Below the pieces are notes generated by a model. That model did not search any database. It saw nothing but the letters and a program-made list of their open reading frames with translations, and was not told the DNA's origin. A stretch of 64,000 nt of DNA from Deltaproteobacteria bacterium (GTDB lineage: Bacteria > Myxococcota_A > Polyangia > DRWM01 > JAAZOP01), in NCBI GenBank assembly GCA_016218815.1, contig JACRCX010000048.1:1-64000 (forward strand). The letters are read 5' to 3'. The position numbers and the translations under genes are program-made. Below are positions 1-8,386 of the stretch, in pieces; position 1 is the first letter of the stretch, and each line of letters opens with the position of its first letter.

Positions 1-69
1 AACAAGCGGCGGATCCGCTGCAACGGTCGCCGCATGCGCTACGCCGTCGAGGCGCCACCACCGCGGTAG
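1..69 (+). CDS. C-terminal end of a gene cut by the window edge
   Basis: An open frame enters at base 1 and stops at TAG 67-69, giving about 22 basic residues ending in EAPPPR. Too little is present to name a family. The next 60 bases hold no gene. It could also be chance open frame. Confidence 0.3.
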   Translation, partial: NKRRIRCNGRRMRYAVEAPPPR

Positions 70-134
70 CGGCTGCCCCGCCCATCTGGATCAGTTGAAA
101 TGACGCGCGGCGACCCCGTGGGCCGAAGTCCCTG

Positions 135-365
135 TCAGACCACCACCCCCGGCGGCCCGCCCAGCAGGAAGTCCATCCACTCCATCGCCGGCAGCCCCGC
201 ACGCCCCACACGTCCCGCCGTCTCCTCCGCCCGCACCCAGATCCGCTCCCAGAACCCCGACGCCGCCGCCTCCGGACCGTCCGCCGCCGCGTAGATCGCC
301 GCCTCCCCGTGACGCTCGGCCAGCTCGAGCAGCAGCGTCGTCTTCCCGACCTGCCGCGGTCCCCG
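135..365 (-). pseudogene. Fragment of a P-loop ATPase gene
   Basis: The minus strand reads GPRQVGKTTLLLELAERHG (Walker A) followed by a short helical stretch with WERIWVRAEETAG and stops at TGA 135-137. Only about 75 residues are recognisable. The Walker A motif sits at the very start, so the normal lead-in strand is missing, and no Walker B or C-terminal domain follows. The motif resembles the ATPase families often seen in mobile and defence-like loci (archaeal ATPase or AAA_14 type). Upstream of base 365 the minus frame runs antisense through the neighbouring plus-strand remnant and looks non-coding. I read this as a relic truncated at both ends. Confidence 0.55.
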
Positions 366-371
366 CCCGAC

Positions 372-1499
372 CTCCCTCGCCTCATCGACCAGGCCTGCGA
401 GTTCATCCTCGAACGCAAACACGCCCACGCCGCTCAGCTCGCCTGGGACGTCGGCGAATACCTCTTCGAACGCCTCTACCACGCCGACCTCGACTACGCC
501 GAAAGCCACGACTCCACCAAGCCCGACTCCCTCTACGACATCGCCGCGCGCACCGGCATCCAACGAAAACGCCTCGCCGCCTGGATCCGCGCCTACGCCG
601 CACGCAAATACCTCCTCCCCTACGCCGCCGACCTCGACCTCTCCATGTCCGACTTCGAAGCCCTCTTCCCCCTCGCCCCACTCCCCTCGCCCCCACCCGC
701 CCCACCGCCCGCACGGCCAGGACCTCACCGCCGTCCGCCTCACCCTCGTCGTCCTGCGCTGGCTCCAGCACGTCTCCCTCGCCCGCTCCCTCCGCTCCTC
801 CCTCGCCCGCGACCTCTCCCGACTCCGCTCCCAACTCGCCTCCCCTTCCTCTCAGCCCCTGTCCGGACCAACAACCAACAACCCCCTCCTCCGATCGACC
901 TCGATGCCGCCGTCCGCTTCATCCAGGATCGACTCCGCCTCCACGGCATGCAGCTCGCTCTCGAACTCGGCCAGTACCTCCTCCAACACGTCTACGGCAA
1001 CGACCGCGCGCTCTTCCACCGCGGCGGCCAGCCCTGGCAGCACGACACCATCCGCCGCATCGCCCACGATCCCCGCGTCGGCCTCGACGACAGCTTCCTC
1101 TACCAGGCCATCCACGTCTTCCTCCTCGTCGGCAACGTTACCCAAACCCTCCCCCAAGCCCAGGTACCCCGACTCCCCCTCTCCACCTGGAACGCCCTCT
1201 GGCCCCTCGAACACGATCCCGCCACCCTCGTCCCCGTCGCCCACTGGGCCGCCGCCCAGCGCATCCCCGCCAGGACCGTCGCCGACATCGTCGCCCTCGT
1301 CGCCCCCTACCTCGCCGCCGGCGGCTCCCTCGACGACCTCCTCGCCGGCTCGCACCGCACCCCCCCCGATACCCCCTACCGCCGCATCCAACGCCTCCTC
1401 TCCATCATCGCCTCCCTCCTCGCCCAAAACCACCTTTCCCCCGCCTCCCGCCCCCGCGCCCTCTCCGCCCTCGACGCCTGCCTCGCTGCCCTCCACTGA
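372..1499 (+). pseudogene. Decayed paralogue of the two-half protein at 5519-7270
   Basis: The first block (ACEFILERKHAHAAQLAWDV...) matches the first half of the intact protein at 5519-7270. The last block, from about 894, matches its second half through to DALDACLAAL-like residues at the end. Between them the N-terminal proline-rich region and about 60 residues of half one are missing. Bases 712-860 continue the homology in the +1 frame (HGQDLTAVRLTLVVLRWLQ), and the original frame returns after a family A repeat at 861-898. One long frame stays open, so a hybrid protein is possible, but the two internal frame changes and the lost start argue for decay. Third codon positions are mostly C here and mostly G in the intact copy, so the two have long been separate. 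Confidence 0.7.
861..898 (-). repeat. Family A dispersed repeat inside the decayed paralogue
   Basis: On the minus strand this reads GGTCGATCGG, then GGGTTGTTGGTTGTTGGTCCGG. It shares the GTTGTTG heptamers, the CGATCGG core and the GGTCCGG end with five other copies (11107, 30030, 31640, 52610, 53764), in a rearranged order. It lies exactly where the reading frame of the decayed gene is restored. Confidence 0.75.
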
Positions 1500-1639
1500 T
1501 CGTCAACAACAATCGCGACCCCGCCGATCTCGATCGCCTCCTCCGCCACGCCACCCTGGTCACGTCCGCGGACGAGCTGACCACGTAGCACGTCCCCGCG
1601 GCCGCCGCTCAGCACGGCTACCGATCGTTTCTCCACACC

Positions 1640-2899
1640 TCAGGTGAACAGCCGATGGAAGGGGATCTGCCACAGCACGCCGTCGTCCGTCAGCGGCACC
1701 ACGCCCCCGCCCGACGTGACGATCGCTCCCCCCAGGAAACGCGGGCCCAGCACGTCGACCAATGCCCGCAACGAACGCACGTCCGACGGAACCGCCGTCT
1801 CCCGCGCCTTCACCTCGAACGCCAACAACCCACCGGCCACCGGCAACACGAGATCGACCTCCATCCCCGACCGCGTCCGATAAAAGCTCGGCTCCACCTC
1901 CAGCCCGAACGTCCGCACCAGCTTCGTCGCCTCCCCCACCACCGCCGTCTCGAACAACGCCCCGCCCAGCGGCCCCCAATTCGACGAGAGATGCCGCACA
2001 ATCCCCAGGTCGCTCCAGTACAGCTTCGGCGTCTTCACCGTCGCACTCGTCAGGTTCTCCCGGTATGGCTGCAGCAGGAACGCCTGGTACGAGATGCGCA
2101 AATACTCGAGATACCCGCGCGCCGTCGCCGCGCTCGTTCCCGCATCCCGCGCCAGCTCGGCAAACGACAGGAGCTGGCCCGTCCGCAGCGCGGCGAGCCG
2201 CTGGAACCGCACGAACGGCTCCAAGTCCCGCAGCCGCGCCAGATCCGTCAGGTCCCGCTGCAAATACGTGTCGTGGTACGAACGCAGCCATCGCCGGCGG
2301 TCGTCGTCCCTCAACCCCAACAACGCCGGCATCCCTCCCCACTCGCCGATGTGCCCCGCCGCCGCCAACCGGGTCGCCTCCGCCTCGCCCAGCAGCCTCG
2401 ACGGCTCCCCCCGCAGCAGCTCGCGGAACTCACGCGGCGCCTCCAGCAGCCGCACCAACAGCGGCCGCGCAGGAACACTCCCCTGCGCCGCAAGCTCCGC
2501 CACCGTCAGCGGCCACAACTCGTGCACGAACACCCGCCCCGCCAGCGTCTCCCGTACCCGCTCCATCATCAGGATCTGCGCCGAACCGAGCAGCACCGTG
2601 AAGTCCACGCGCCCCGCGTCGTACGCGTACTTCACCTTCTCGAAGACCGATGGCTCCTTCTGCGCCTCGTCGAGGATCGCCGCACCGACGTCGTCCGCCC
2701 AACGAGCCGCAGGGATCCCTCGCAACGCCTCCCGCTCCTCCATCCCATCCAGATTGACGTACCGCAACTCCCCATATCCCGCCCGCACCAGCGTCGTCTT
2801 CCCTACCTGCCGCGCCCCGGTCAGCAGGATCAGGCGGCGCTCCGTCGATGCCGGCAGAATCCCGCCCAAGTGCCGGATGAGCTGATTGTTCGTAATCAT
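1640..2899 (-). CDS. ATP-binding protein of the AAA_14/DUF4143 family
   Basis: A 419-residue protein with Walker A TGARQVGKTT at residues 27-36 and a Walker B-like strand AAILDEAQKEP near 73-83. The DUF4143 C-terminal half ends in a conserved LLAFEVKA segment. Proteins of this type are single P-loop ATPases with a C-terminal domain resembling PD-(D/E)XK folds. They are common in bacteria and archaea, and their role is poorly defined. I start it at ATG 2899 (MITNNQ); a TTG at 2920 would add seven residues, and neither has a clear Shine-Dalgarno motif. Length and motifs look complete, so it is probably functional. It is transcribed divergently from the Fic remnant and surrounded by broken genes, which suggests horizontal acquisition. 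Confidence 0.9.
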   Translation of the reverse strand: MITNNQLIRHLGGILPASTERRLILLTGARQVGKTTLVRAGYGELRYVNLDGMEEREALRGIPAARWADDVGAAILDEAQKEPSVFEKVKYAYDAGRVDFTVLLGSAQILMMERVRETLAGRVFVHELWPLTVAELAAQGSVPARPLLVRLLEAPREFRELLRGEPSRLLGEAEATRLAAAGHIGEWGGMPALLGLRDDDRRRWLRSYHDTYLQRDLTDLARLRDLEPFVRFQRLAALRTGQLLSFAELARDAGTSAATARGYLEYLRISYQAFLLQPYRENLTSATVKTPKLYWSDLGIVRHLSSNWGPLGGALFETAVVGEATKLVRTFGLEVEPSFYRTRSGMEVDLVLPVAGGLLAFEVKARETAVPSDVRSLRALVDVLGPRFLGGAIVTSGGGVVPLTDDGVLWQIPFHRLFT

Positions 2900-2932
2900 C
2901 ACCGACGATTTTACAGGCAATCAGTTCAACGG

Positions 2933-3556
2933 CAAGCGGAAACCAACGCCTGGTTTCCCGATCTGATGGAGCTGATCTTCGCCTCCTGGGCCGATCTCCC
3001 GCTCACCGAGAACCACGTCCTGCAGCTCCATGACGTCCTGCTCAAGCACTCGCTCCTCCTCATCGCCGTCTTCGTCGTCCGTTTCCTCGCCGTCCACCCG
3101 TTCCAGGACGGCAATGGCCGCCTGGCCAGGGCCCTCTCCACGTTGCTCCTCCTGCGGGCCGGCTACGCGTACGCGCCCTACAGCTCGCTGGAACGGATCG
3201 TCGAGGACAACAGGGCCGCCTACTACCTGGCGCTGCGGCGCGCACAGGGCTCGCTCGACCGCGGAGAAGCACAGCTCGGCGAGTGGCTCGGCTTCTTCCT
3301 CACCTGCCTGCGGCGGCAGCAGGAGGTGCTGTCGCGGCGGCTCGAACGCGAGCGGTTGGCGGCCCCGCTGCCCCACCTTTCGGAAAAACTCCTCCAGCTC
3401 GCCCGCGAACGCGGCCGGCTCACCGTCCGCGAGGCGACGGCGTTGACGCAGGCGAATCGCAACACCGTCAAGAGCCACCTCCGCCGTCTCGTCCAGGCCG
3501 GCTTGCTGGCGCAACGCGGGCGGGGACGTGGGGCCTGGTACGAGCCGGGACGCTGA
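2933..3556 (+). pseudogene. Fic-family gene remnant, truncated and internally deleted
   Basis: The frame carries the Fic catalytic motif HPFQDGNGRLARAL, then YAPYSSLERIVEDN and a C-terminal winged helix ending near YEPGR. Fic proteins transfer AMP or similar groups from nucleotides to target proteins. The upstream part reads PLTENHVLQLHDVLLKHS and then jumps straight to LLLIAVFVVRFLAVHPF. Related proteins normally have an H-x-G-x-Y/NHV stretch and a helix of about 40-50 residues between these blocks. The N-terminal part before NAWFPDLMEL is also absent, cut near the divergent ATPase gene. The deletion keeps the frame, so a short protein could still be made, but no start codon with a ribosome site is evident. 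Confidence 0.75.
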
Positions 3557-3663
3557 GCTCCACCCTGGCCATCGCCCCGCAGCGCCCGGACCGCGTCGCC
3601 CGGGACGTTGCTCGTCCATCTTGCGGCTTGCCGCGCCGGGTGTCGCGCCCTACCATCCCCGGG

Positions 3664-5241
3664 ATGAAGCGCTTCAACACCGCCGGACCGTGCATCGAGG
3701 AGATGCACTACATGGTCCCACCCGAGCCTCGCCTGCCCGAGGCGCGGACGCTCGTCGAACAGAACGCCTACTTCGTGCTCCACGCGCCGCGCCAGACCGG
3801 GAAGACCACGACGCTCCGCGCGCTGGCCCGGCGGTTGACGGCCGAGGGCCGGTTCTGCGCACTGCACTTCTCCTGCGAGGAGGGAGAAGTCGCGCAGGAC
3901 GACTTCGCCGAGGCGCAGCGTTCCGTGCTGACCTCCATCCGCCAGATGGCGACGGTCTACCTTCCGCCCGAGCTTCGGCCGCCCGCGCGGTGGCCCGAGG
4001 CCCCGGAGTCGAAGCTCCTGAGCGTCGGCCTCGAACAGTGGGCCCGGTACTGCCCTCGCCCGCTCGTCCTGTTCTTCGACGAGATCGACGCCCTGCGCGG
4101 CGAGAGCCTCCGGTCCGTGCTCCGGCAGCTCCGCGCCGGTTTCCCGCAGCGCCCGGCCGGCTTCCCCGCCTCCGTCGCGCTCTGCGGCCTGCGCGACGTG
4201 CGCGACTACAAGGCGGCCTCCGGCGGCGACCCGACACGCCTGGGCACCTCCAGCCCGTTCAACGTCAAGCTGGAGTCGCTGCGGCTCGGTGACTTCTCCG
4301 CAGCGGATCTGCGTGCGCTGTACGCGCAGCACACCGCCGAGACCGGGCAGGCGTTCGCCGAGGACGCGCTGGCGCGAGCGTTCGAGCTGACCGGCGGCCA
4401 GCCCTGGCTGGTCAATGCCCTGGCTCGCGAGGTGGTCGAGAAGCTCGGCGTCGTTCCGCCCGTGACCATCACCATCGACCACCTCGAAGAGGCCAAGGAA
4501 CGGCTGATCCTCGCGCGCCAGACCCATCTCGATTCGCTCGTCGCACGCCTGCACGAGCCGCGCGTCAAGCGCATCCTCGAGCCGCTGCTGGCCGGCGCCG
4601 TCCTGGCCGGCGACGCCTACGACGACGACCTCCAGTTCGTGCGCGACCTGGGTCTGGTGGCGCAGGGCGCGCCCGCGCGCGTGGCCAATCCGATCTACCG
4701 CGAGGTCATCGTGCGCGTCCTCGCCTCCGGCATTGAACAGCAGATCACGGCGGAGCCCCGGCGCTTCGTCCTCCCCGACGGACGGCTCGACCTGCGCCTC
4801 CTGCTCGAGGAATTCGCCGCGTTCTGGAAGGAACACGGCGAGGTGCTGGACTCGGGCATCGGCTACCACGAGGTCGCCCCGCAACTCGTGCTGATGGCCT
4901 TCCTGCAAAGGGTCGTGAATGGGGGAGGGTTTGTCGATCGCGAGTACGGTGTGGGCCGCGGGCGCATCGACCTCTGCGTCCGCTGGCCGTATCGCCTGCC
5001 CGACGGCAGCCGCACGTGGCAACGCGAGGCGCTGGAATTGAAGGCCTGGGCGCCCAAGAAGCCCGACCCCCTCGAACGCGGCCTCGCCCAGCTCGACGAG
5101 TACCTCGACGGTCTCGGCCTGAATCACGGCGTCCTGGCGATCTTCGACCGGCGACCCGACGCCGCCGAGATCCCCGACCGCACGAGCTTCGCGGAGGCCC
5201 GCACGCCCAAGGGACGGCCGGTCACCGTGCTGCGAGGATAG
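3664..5241 (+). CDS. AAA-type ATPase fused to a PD-(D/E)XK nuclease-like domain
   Basis: A 525-residue protein. Walker A is APRQTGKTT at residues 41-49 and Walker B is PLVLFFDEIDAL near 133-144. A C-terminal region carries GRGRIDLCV (about 430) and ALELKAW (about 460), spaced like the D...ExK active site of PD-(D/E)XK nucleases. The layout matches the ATP-binding proteins with a nuclease-like C-terminus (AAA_35 or DUF1703 type). Their role is unproven; many sit in mobile or defence-like loci. The start is ATG 3664 (MKRFNTAGPC). It stands alone, 107 bases after the Fic remnant and 277 before the two-half protein. All key residues are present, so it appears intact. Confidence 0.85.
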   Translation: MKRFNTAGPCIEEMHYMVPPEPRLPEARTLVEQNAYFVLHAPRQTGKTTTLRALARRLTAEGRFCALHFSCEEGEVAQDDFAEAQRSVLTSIRQMATVYLPPELRPPARWPEAPESKLLSVGLEQWARYCPRPLVLFFDEIDALRGESLRSVLRQLRAGFPQRPAGFPASVALCGLRDVRDYKAASGGDPTRLGTSSPFNVKLESLRLGDFSAADLRALYAQHTAETGQAFAEDALARAFELTGGQPWLVNALAREVVEKLGVVPPVTITIDHLEEAKERLILARQTHLDSLVARLHEPRVKRILEPLLAGAVLAGDAYDDDLQFVRDLGLVAQGAPARVANPIYREVIVRVLASGIEQQITAEPRRFVLPDGRLDLRLLLEEFAAFWKEHGEVLDSGIGYHEVAPQLVLMAFLQRVVNGGGFVDREYGVGRGRIDLCVRWPYRLPDGSRTWQREALELKAWAPKKPDPLERGLAQLDEYLDGLGLNHGVLAIFDRRPDAAEIPDRTSFAEARTPKGRPVTVLRG

Positions 5242-5387
5242 GGAAGGGACGGAAGGCGACGCGAGACTCGACCCCCCACCCCCGGCGGCCCGCCCCCCCG
5301 CCTCGCCGACTTGATATCCGTTGATGTATCCATTGCGATCCATCTTGCGGGCCGGCGCCGGGCCGCAGCGAGGCTTCGCCTGCACGG

Positions 5388-5431
5388 CCGCAACAGGCAG
5401 CCGGCCACAGGCAACCGGCAACCGGCAATCA
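5388..5431 (+). repeat. Family D heptamer tract (GGCAACC)
   Basis: Imperfect iteration of GGCAACC/GGCAGCC/GGCCACA words with a 7-base period, in the gap between the ATPase-nuclease gene and the two-half protein. It is one of at least nine tracts in the window that share the period but use different words. Confidence 0.7.
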
Positions 5432-5458
5432 TCGATTGGCCCGGCCCGCGCCCGGGCG

Positions 5459-5488
5459 TTGACACCGTGCTTCGTGGTACCCGAGAAT
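5459..5488 (+). promoter_or_regulatory. Possible sigma-70 type promoter
   Basis: TTGACA at 5459-5464 and GAGAAT at 5483-5488 with an 18-base spacer, about 30 bases before ATG 5519. The -35 match is perfect and the -10 match is 4 of 6. Confidence 0.35.
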
Positions 5489-5518
5489 CGATGATGCCAC
5501 CGCGTGAGGGAGGTCGTG

Positions 5519-7270
5519 ATGCCCGCGCCCCGCCGACCCGCTCGCACCGCTCCGAAGACGCCCGCGCCGCGGCCGAAACCCCCGACGTCACCCAAGCCCG
5601 TTGCGCTCACTCACCCGGCGGCGGTGCCCCCGGCACCGGCGCCTTCCCCGGCCCCGACGCCCAACCCCCAGCAGCCCCACACCGTGCACCCGATTGCACC
5701 GCAGCTCCCGCCGGTGCACCTGCCTCCACCACCACCCGCGGCACCTTCGCCGCCCGTGGCTCCATCGCCGCCGGTGGCACCTTCGCCGCCCGTGGCTCCT
5801 CCAACGCCCCCTCCCTCGCCTTTCCCCGTGCCGCACGTCCCTACGGAGCCTCCATCGCCGCAGGATCTGCTCGGTCGAATCGAGAAGGCGTGCGAGTTCA
5901 TCCTGGCGCGGAAGCGAGCGCACGCGGAGGGGATCGCGTGGGAGGTGGGGGAGTACCTCTTCGAGCGTTTCTACCACGCGGACCTGGACTACATCGAACG
6001 CCGCGACCCCAGGAAGACCGACTCGCTGCGGGATATCGCGGCGGGCTCCGGCATTCCTCGGATGCGGCTCGCCACATGGATCCGGGCGTACGTCGCTCGC
6101 AAGTACCTCGGCCCGGCCGGCATCGACGTCGACCTCACCGTATCCGAGCTGGAAGCGCTGCGGCCGCTGGTGCTCCATCCCGACGCGGCCCGCGCCATCC
6201 TGGAGGTGCGCCGGCGTCTCAAGCTCCCGGTCAAGCGGCTCGACGCGCTGGCGGTGGCGTGGCGCCGCCGCCTGGACGAGGGCGGACGGCTCGAGGACCT
6301 CGTGGCCGCACCGCTCCCCGACCCGAACCCGGCGGACCCGTCCTCCGGGCACCCGCACCGGCCGCGCCCGCACGGTCCGCTGGACCGGCAGGATCTGGTC
6401 GTGATCCGCCTGGCCGGCGTGGTCCTGCGCTGGCTCCGGAACGTCTCGCTCGCACCCTCGCTCCGCACGTCGGTCGCGGGCGAGCTGACCCGCCTTCGTG
6501 CGCAAGTCGCGTCCGCGGCTCCTCCTGCCGGACCCCAGGGACCGGGCGGCGTCCTGGAACCGGCGGCGCCCACGGTCGAGCTTCCGGGAGGGCCGCTCGG
6601 TCCGGTCGGCCCTTCGCAGACGGGCGACACGGGCGGGCCGGCGACGGACCTGGTCGCCGAGGCTGTGCGGTTCATCCTGGAGCGACTGCGGCGGCACGGC
6701 ATGGCGTTCACGCTGGAGGTCGGCCGCTACCTGTTCGAGCACGTCTACGACGGCGACCGCTCGCTGTTCCGCAACGGCGGCTGGCGCTGGCAGCGCGACA
6801 CGATCCGGCGCATCGCGCAGGATCCGCGAGTGGGCCTGGAGGACAACTTCCTGTACAAGGCGATCCACGTCTTCCTGCTCTCGGGGCAGGTGTCGCAGGT
6901 GCTGCCGCCCGGCGAGGCGCCGCAGCTTCCTCCGACCACGTGGGAGGCCCTGTGGCCGCTGGAGGACCGACCGGAGGCGCTCGTCCCGACGGCGCAATGG
7001 GCCGCGGAGGAGCGGGTGCCGGCGGCAACGGTGGCGGAGCTGGCGGCGCTGGTCGCGCCGTACCTTGCCCACGGCGGATCGCTGGACGACCTCTTTGCCG
7101 GGTCGGAGGCTCGCCCACCCGACACGCCGTACCGGCGGATCGAGCGGCTGTTGGGGGTGATGGCGGTGCTGGTGGCTCGCCGCCCGGTCCTGGCGGCCTC
7201 GCGCCCCCGAGCGCTCGCGGCGCTCGACGCCTGCCTGGCGGCGGCGGCGCCCGTTTCGTTGCAGGCGTGA
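5519..7270 (+). CDS. Internally duplicated protein of unknown function
   Basis: 583 residues. Residues 1-110 are basic, then proline-rich with PPVAPSPPVAP repeats. Two homologous halves follow: half A at about 121-263 (ACEFILARK, AWEVGEYLFERFYH, SLRDIAAGSGIPRMRLATWI) and half B at about 380-527 (EAVRFILERLRRHG, TLEVGRYLFEHVY, TIRRIAQDPRVGLEDNFLYK). Each half has an N-terminal helix pair, a helix-turn-helix-like segment and a C-terminal helical segment that includes a SLDDLFAG or RLEDLVAA motif. The order weakly recalls DUF1016 N-terminal domains, but no nuclease domain follows; that comparison is only impressionistic. GTG at 5504 is possible, but ATG 5519 has AGGGAGGT just upstream. A decayed paralogue lies at 372-1499. 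Function unknown; a DNA- or nucleoprotein-binding role is a guess. Confidence 0.8.
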   Translation: MPAPRRPARTAPKTPAPRPKPPTSPKPVALTHPAAVPPAPAPSPAPTPNPQQPHTVHPIAPQLPPVHLPPPPPAAPSPPVAPSPPVAPSPPVAPPTPPPSPFPVPHVPTEPPSPQDLLGRIEKACEFILARKRAHAEGIAWEVGEYLFERFYHADLDYIERRDPRKTDSLRDIAAGSGIPRMRLATWIRAYVARKYLGPAGIDVDLTVSELEALRPLVLHPDAARAILEVRRRLKLPVKRLDALAVAWRRRLDEGGRLEDLVAAPLPDPNPADPSSGHPHRPRPHGPLDRQDLVVIRLAGVVLRWLRNVSLAPSLRTSVAGELTRLRAQVASAAPPAGPQGPGGVLEPAAPTVELPGGPLGPVGPSQTGDTGGPATDLVAEAVRFILERLRRHGMAFTLEVGRYLFEHVYDGDRSLFRNGGWRWQRDTIRRIAQDPRVGLEDNFLYKAIHVFLLSGQVSQVLPPGEAPQLPPTTWEALWPLEDRPEALVPTAQWAAEERVPAATVAELAALVAPYLAHGGSLDDLFAGSEARPPDTPYRRIERLLGVMAVLVARRPVLAASRPRALAALDACLAAAAPVSLQA

Positions 7271-7276
7271 GAAGGC

Positions 7277-7317
7277 ACCTCTGCGTCTCTGCGCGCGAGA
7301 ATTCCCCTTCCCCCCCG
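7277..7317 (+). repeat. Family B octamer repeat
   Basis: CTCTGCGTCTCTGCGCGCGA followed by ATTCCCCTTC, starting 7 bases after the stop of the preceding gene. The same words recur at 8871, 18179, 43018 and 50995, each just 3' of a plus-strand gene. Confidence 0.85.
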
Positions 7318-7356
7318 GTTTGCGGCACCGCACGATCCGCGGTACCGTCCGAACCG

Positions 7357-7524
7357 ATGGGGCCGCGCCGCGAACGCCTGCCAGTCCTGTTGCGCTCTCG
7401 CGCGCGCCGAGCGGTTCGCTCGACGGCGCGCTGGTACCTCGAGCACGAGGACTGGTGGACGGGCATCCTGTCGGGCGAGTACGTGCGCTACTACGGAGAA
7501 CAGTATGGCGCCCGGCTCCCCTGA
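7357..7524 (+). pseudogene. C-terminal remnant of dTDP-glucose 4,6-dehydratase (rmlB)
   Basis: The frame ends in TARWYLEHEDWWTGILSGEY and YRYYGEQYG-like residues, the characteristic tail of RmlB-type dehydratases, which normally exceed 320 residues. Only about 40-55 residues remain. The catalytic YxxxK and the NAD-binding domain are absent. The stop at 7522-7524 overlaps the rmlD start (ATG 7505) by 20 bases, as in an intact rml operon. The break lies between base 7317, where a family B repeat ends, and about 7400. An ATG at 7357 keeps the frame open but has no homology support. A functional rmlB must exist elsewhere if this pathway works. Confidence 0.75.
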
Positions 7525-8380
7525 CCGGCGTGTGCTTCTGTTCGGCGGCCGAGGGATGCTGGGCCGTGAAATCCTCCGGGAATGGGGCGGGCTCGGCCAT
7601 GAAATTGTCGCCCCGCAGCCGTCGGAGTGCGACGTGCGGATCGCCGGCGACGTGGAGCGCGTCACCGCACTCGTGCAACCGGGCATCGTCGTCAACGCCG
7701 CGGCCTGGACGGACGTCGATGGCGCCGAGTCGCGCCCCGACGACGCGTTCCTCGTCAACGCCTTGGGGGCGGAGAACGTCGCCGCCGCCGCGGCCGGGGT
7801 CGGGGCCGTGGTCCTGCACGTGTCCACCGACTTCGTCTTCGACGGCCGTGCGGGCCGGCCGTACGACGAATTCGATGATCCCTGTCCGCTCACCCTCTAC
7901 GGCCGGTCGAAACTGGCCGGGGAGCGCCTCGTGGCACGCGTCGCCCCCCGGCACTTCGTGGTGCGGACCGCGTACCTCTACGGTCGCGGCGGACGGAACT
8001 TCGGTTCGACGCTCCTGGCCGGGATTCGTGGCGGTGAGACGATTCGTGCGGACGCGACGCGACGCGTGGCGCCGACCTGGACGCGGGCCATGGCGCGGCA
8101 ATGTCTGCGGATCGTCGGCACGGAGCGGTATGGCGTCTGGCATGCCGCTTCCGCCGGCGAAACGACCTGGGTGGGATTCGCGCAGGCCATGGCCGGCCGG
8201 CTCGGGCGTGACGCGCGGATCGTCGCGGCGGACACGCGCGCGCTGGGCCTGGCCGCGCCACGGCCGGACTGCTCCTTGCTCGAGGGCCGGATGGCGAGGC
8301 TGACGCGGATTCCCCCGATGCCGGCGTGGAACCTGGCGCTGGACGAGTATCTGGAGAGCGAAGGCAGCGAGGCGGGGTGA
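7505..8380 (+). CDS. rmlD: dTDP-4-dehydrorhamnose reductase
   Basis: A 291-residue SDR-fold NAD(P)H enzyme that reduces dTDP-4-keto-rhamnose, the last step of dTDP-L-rhamnose synthesis for surface polysaccharides. Visible are the nucleotide-binding FGGRGMLGRE near residues 14-23, VSTDFVFDG near 101-109 and the catalytic YGRSKLAGE (YxxxK) near 128-136. Length is normal for the family. ATG 7505 overlaps the end of the rmlB remnant, and the rmlC-like gene follows after six bases, so these are one operon whose first gene is broken. No internal lesion is seen. Confidence 0.92.
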   Translation: MAPGSPDRRVLLFGGRGMLGREILREWGGLGHEIVAPQPSECDVRIAGDVERVTALVQPGIVVNAAAWTDVDGAESRPDDAFLVNALGAENVAAAAAGVGAVVLHVSTDFVFDGRAGRPYDEFDDPCPLTLYGRSKLAGERLVARVAPRHFVVRTAYLYGRGGRNFGSTLLAGIRGGETIRADATRRVAPTWTRAMARQCLRIVGTERYGVWHAASAGETTWVGFAQAMAGRLGRDARIVAADTRALGLAAPRPDCSLLEGRMARLTRIPPMPAWNLALDEYLESEGSEAG

Positions 8381-8386
8381 GAAGCC

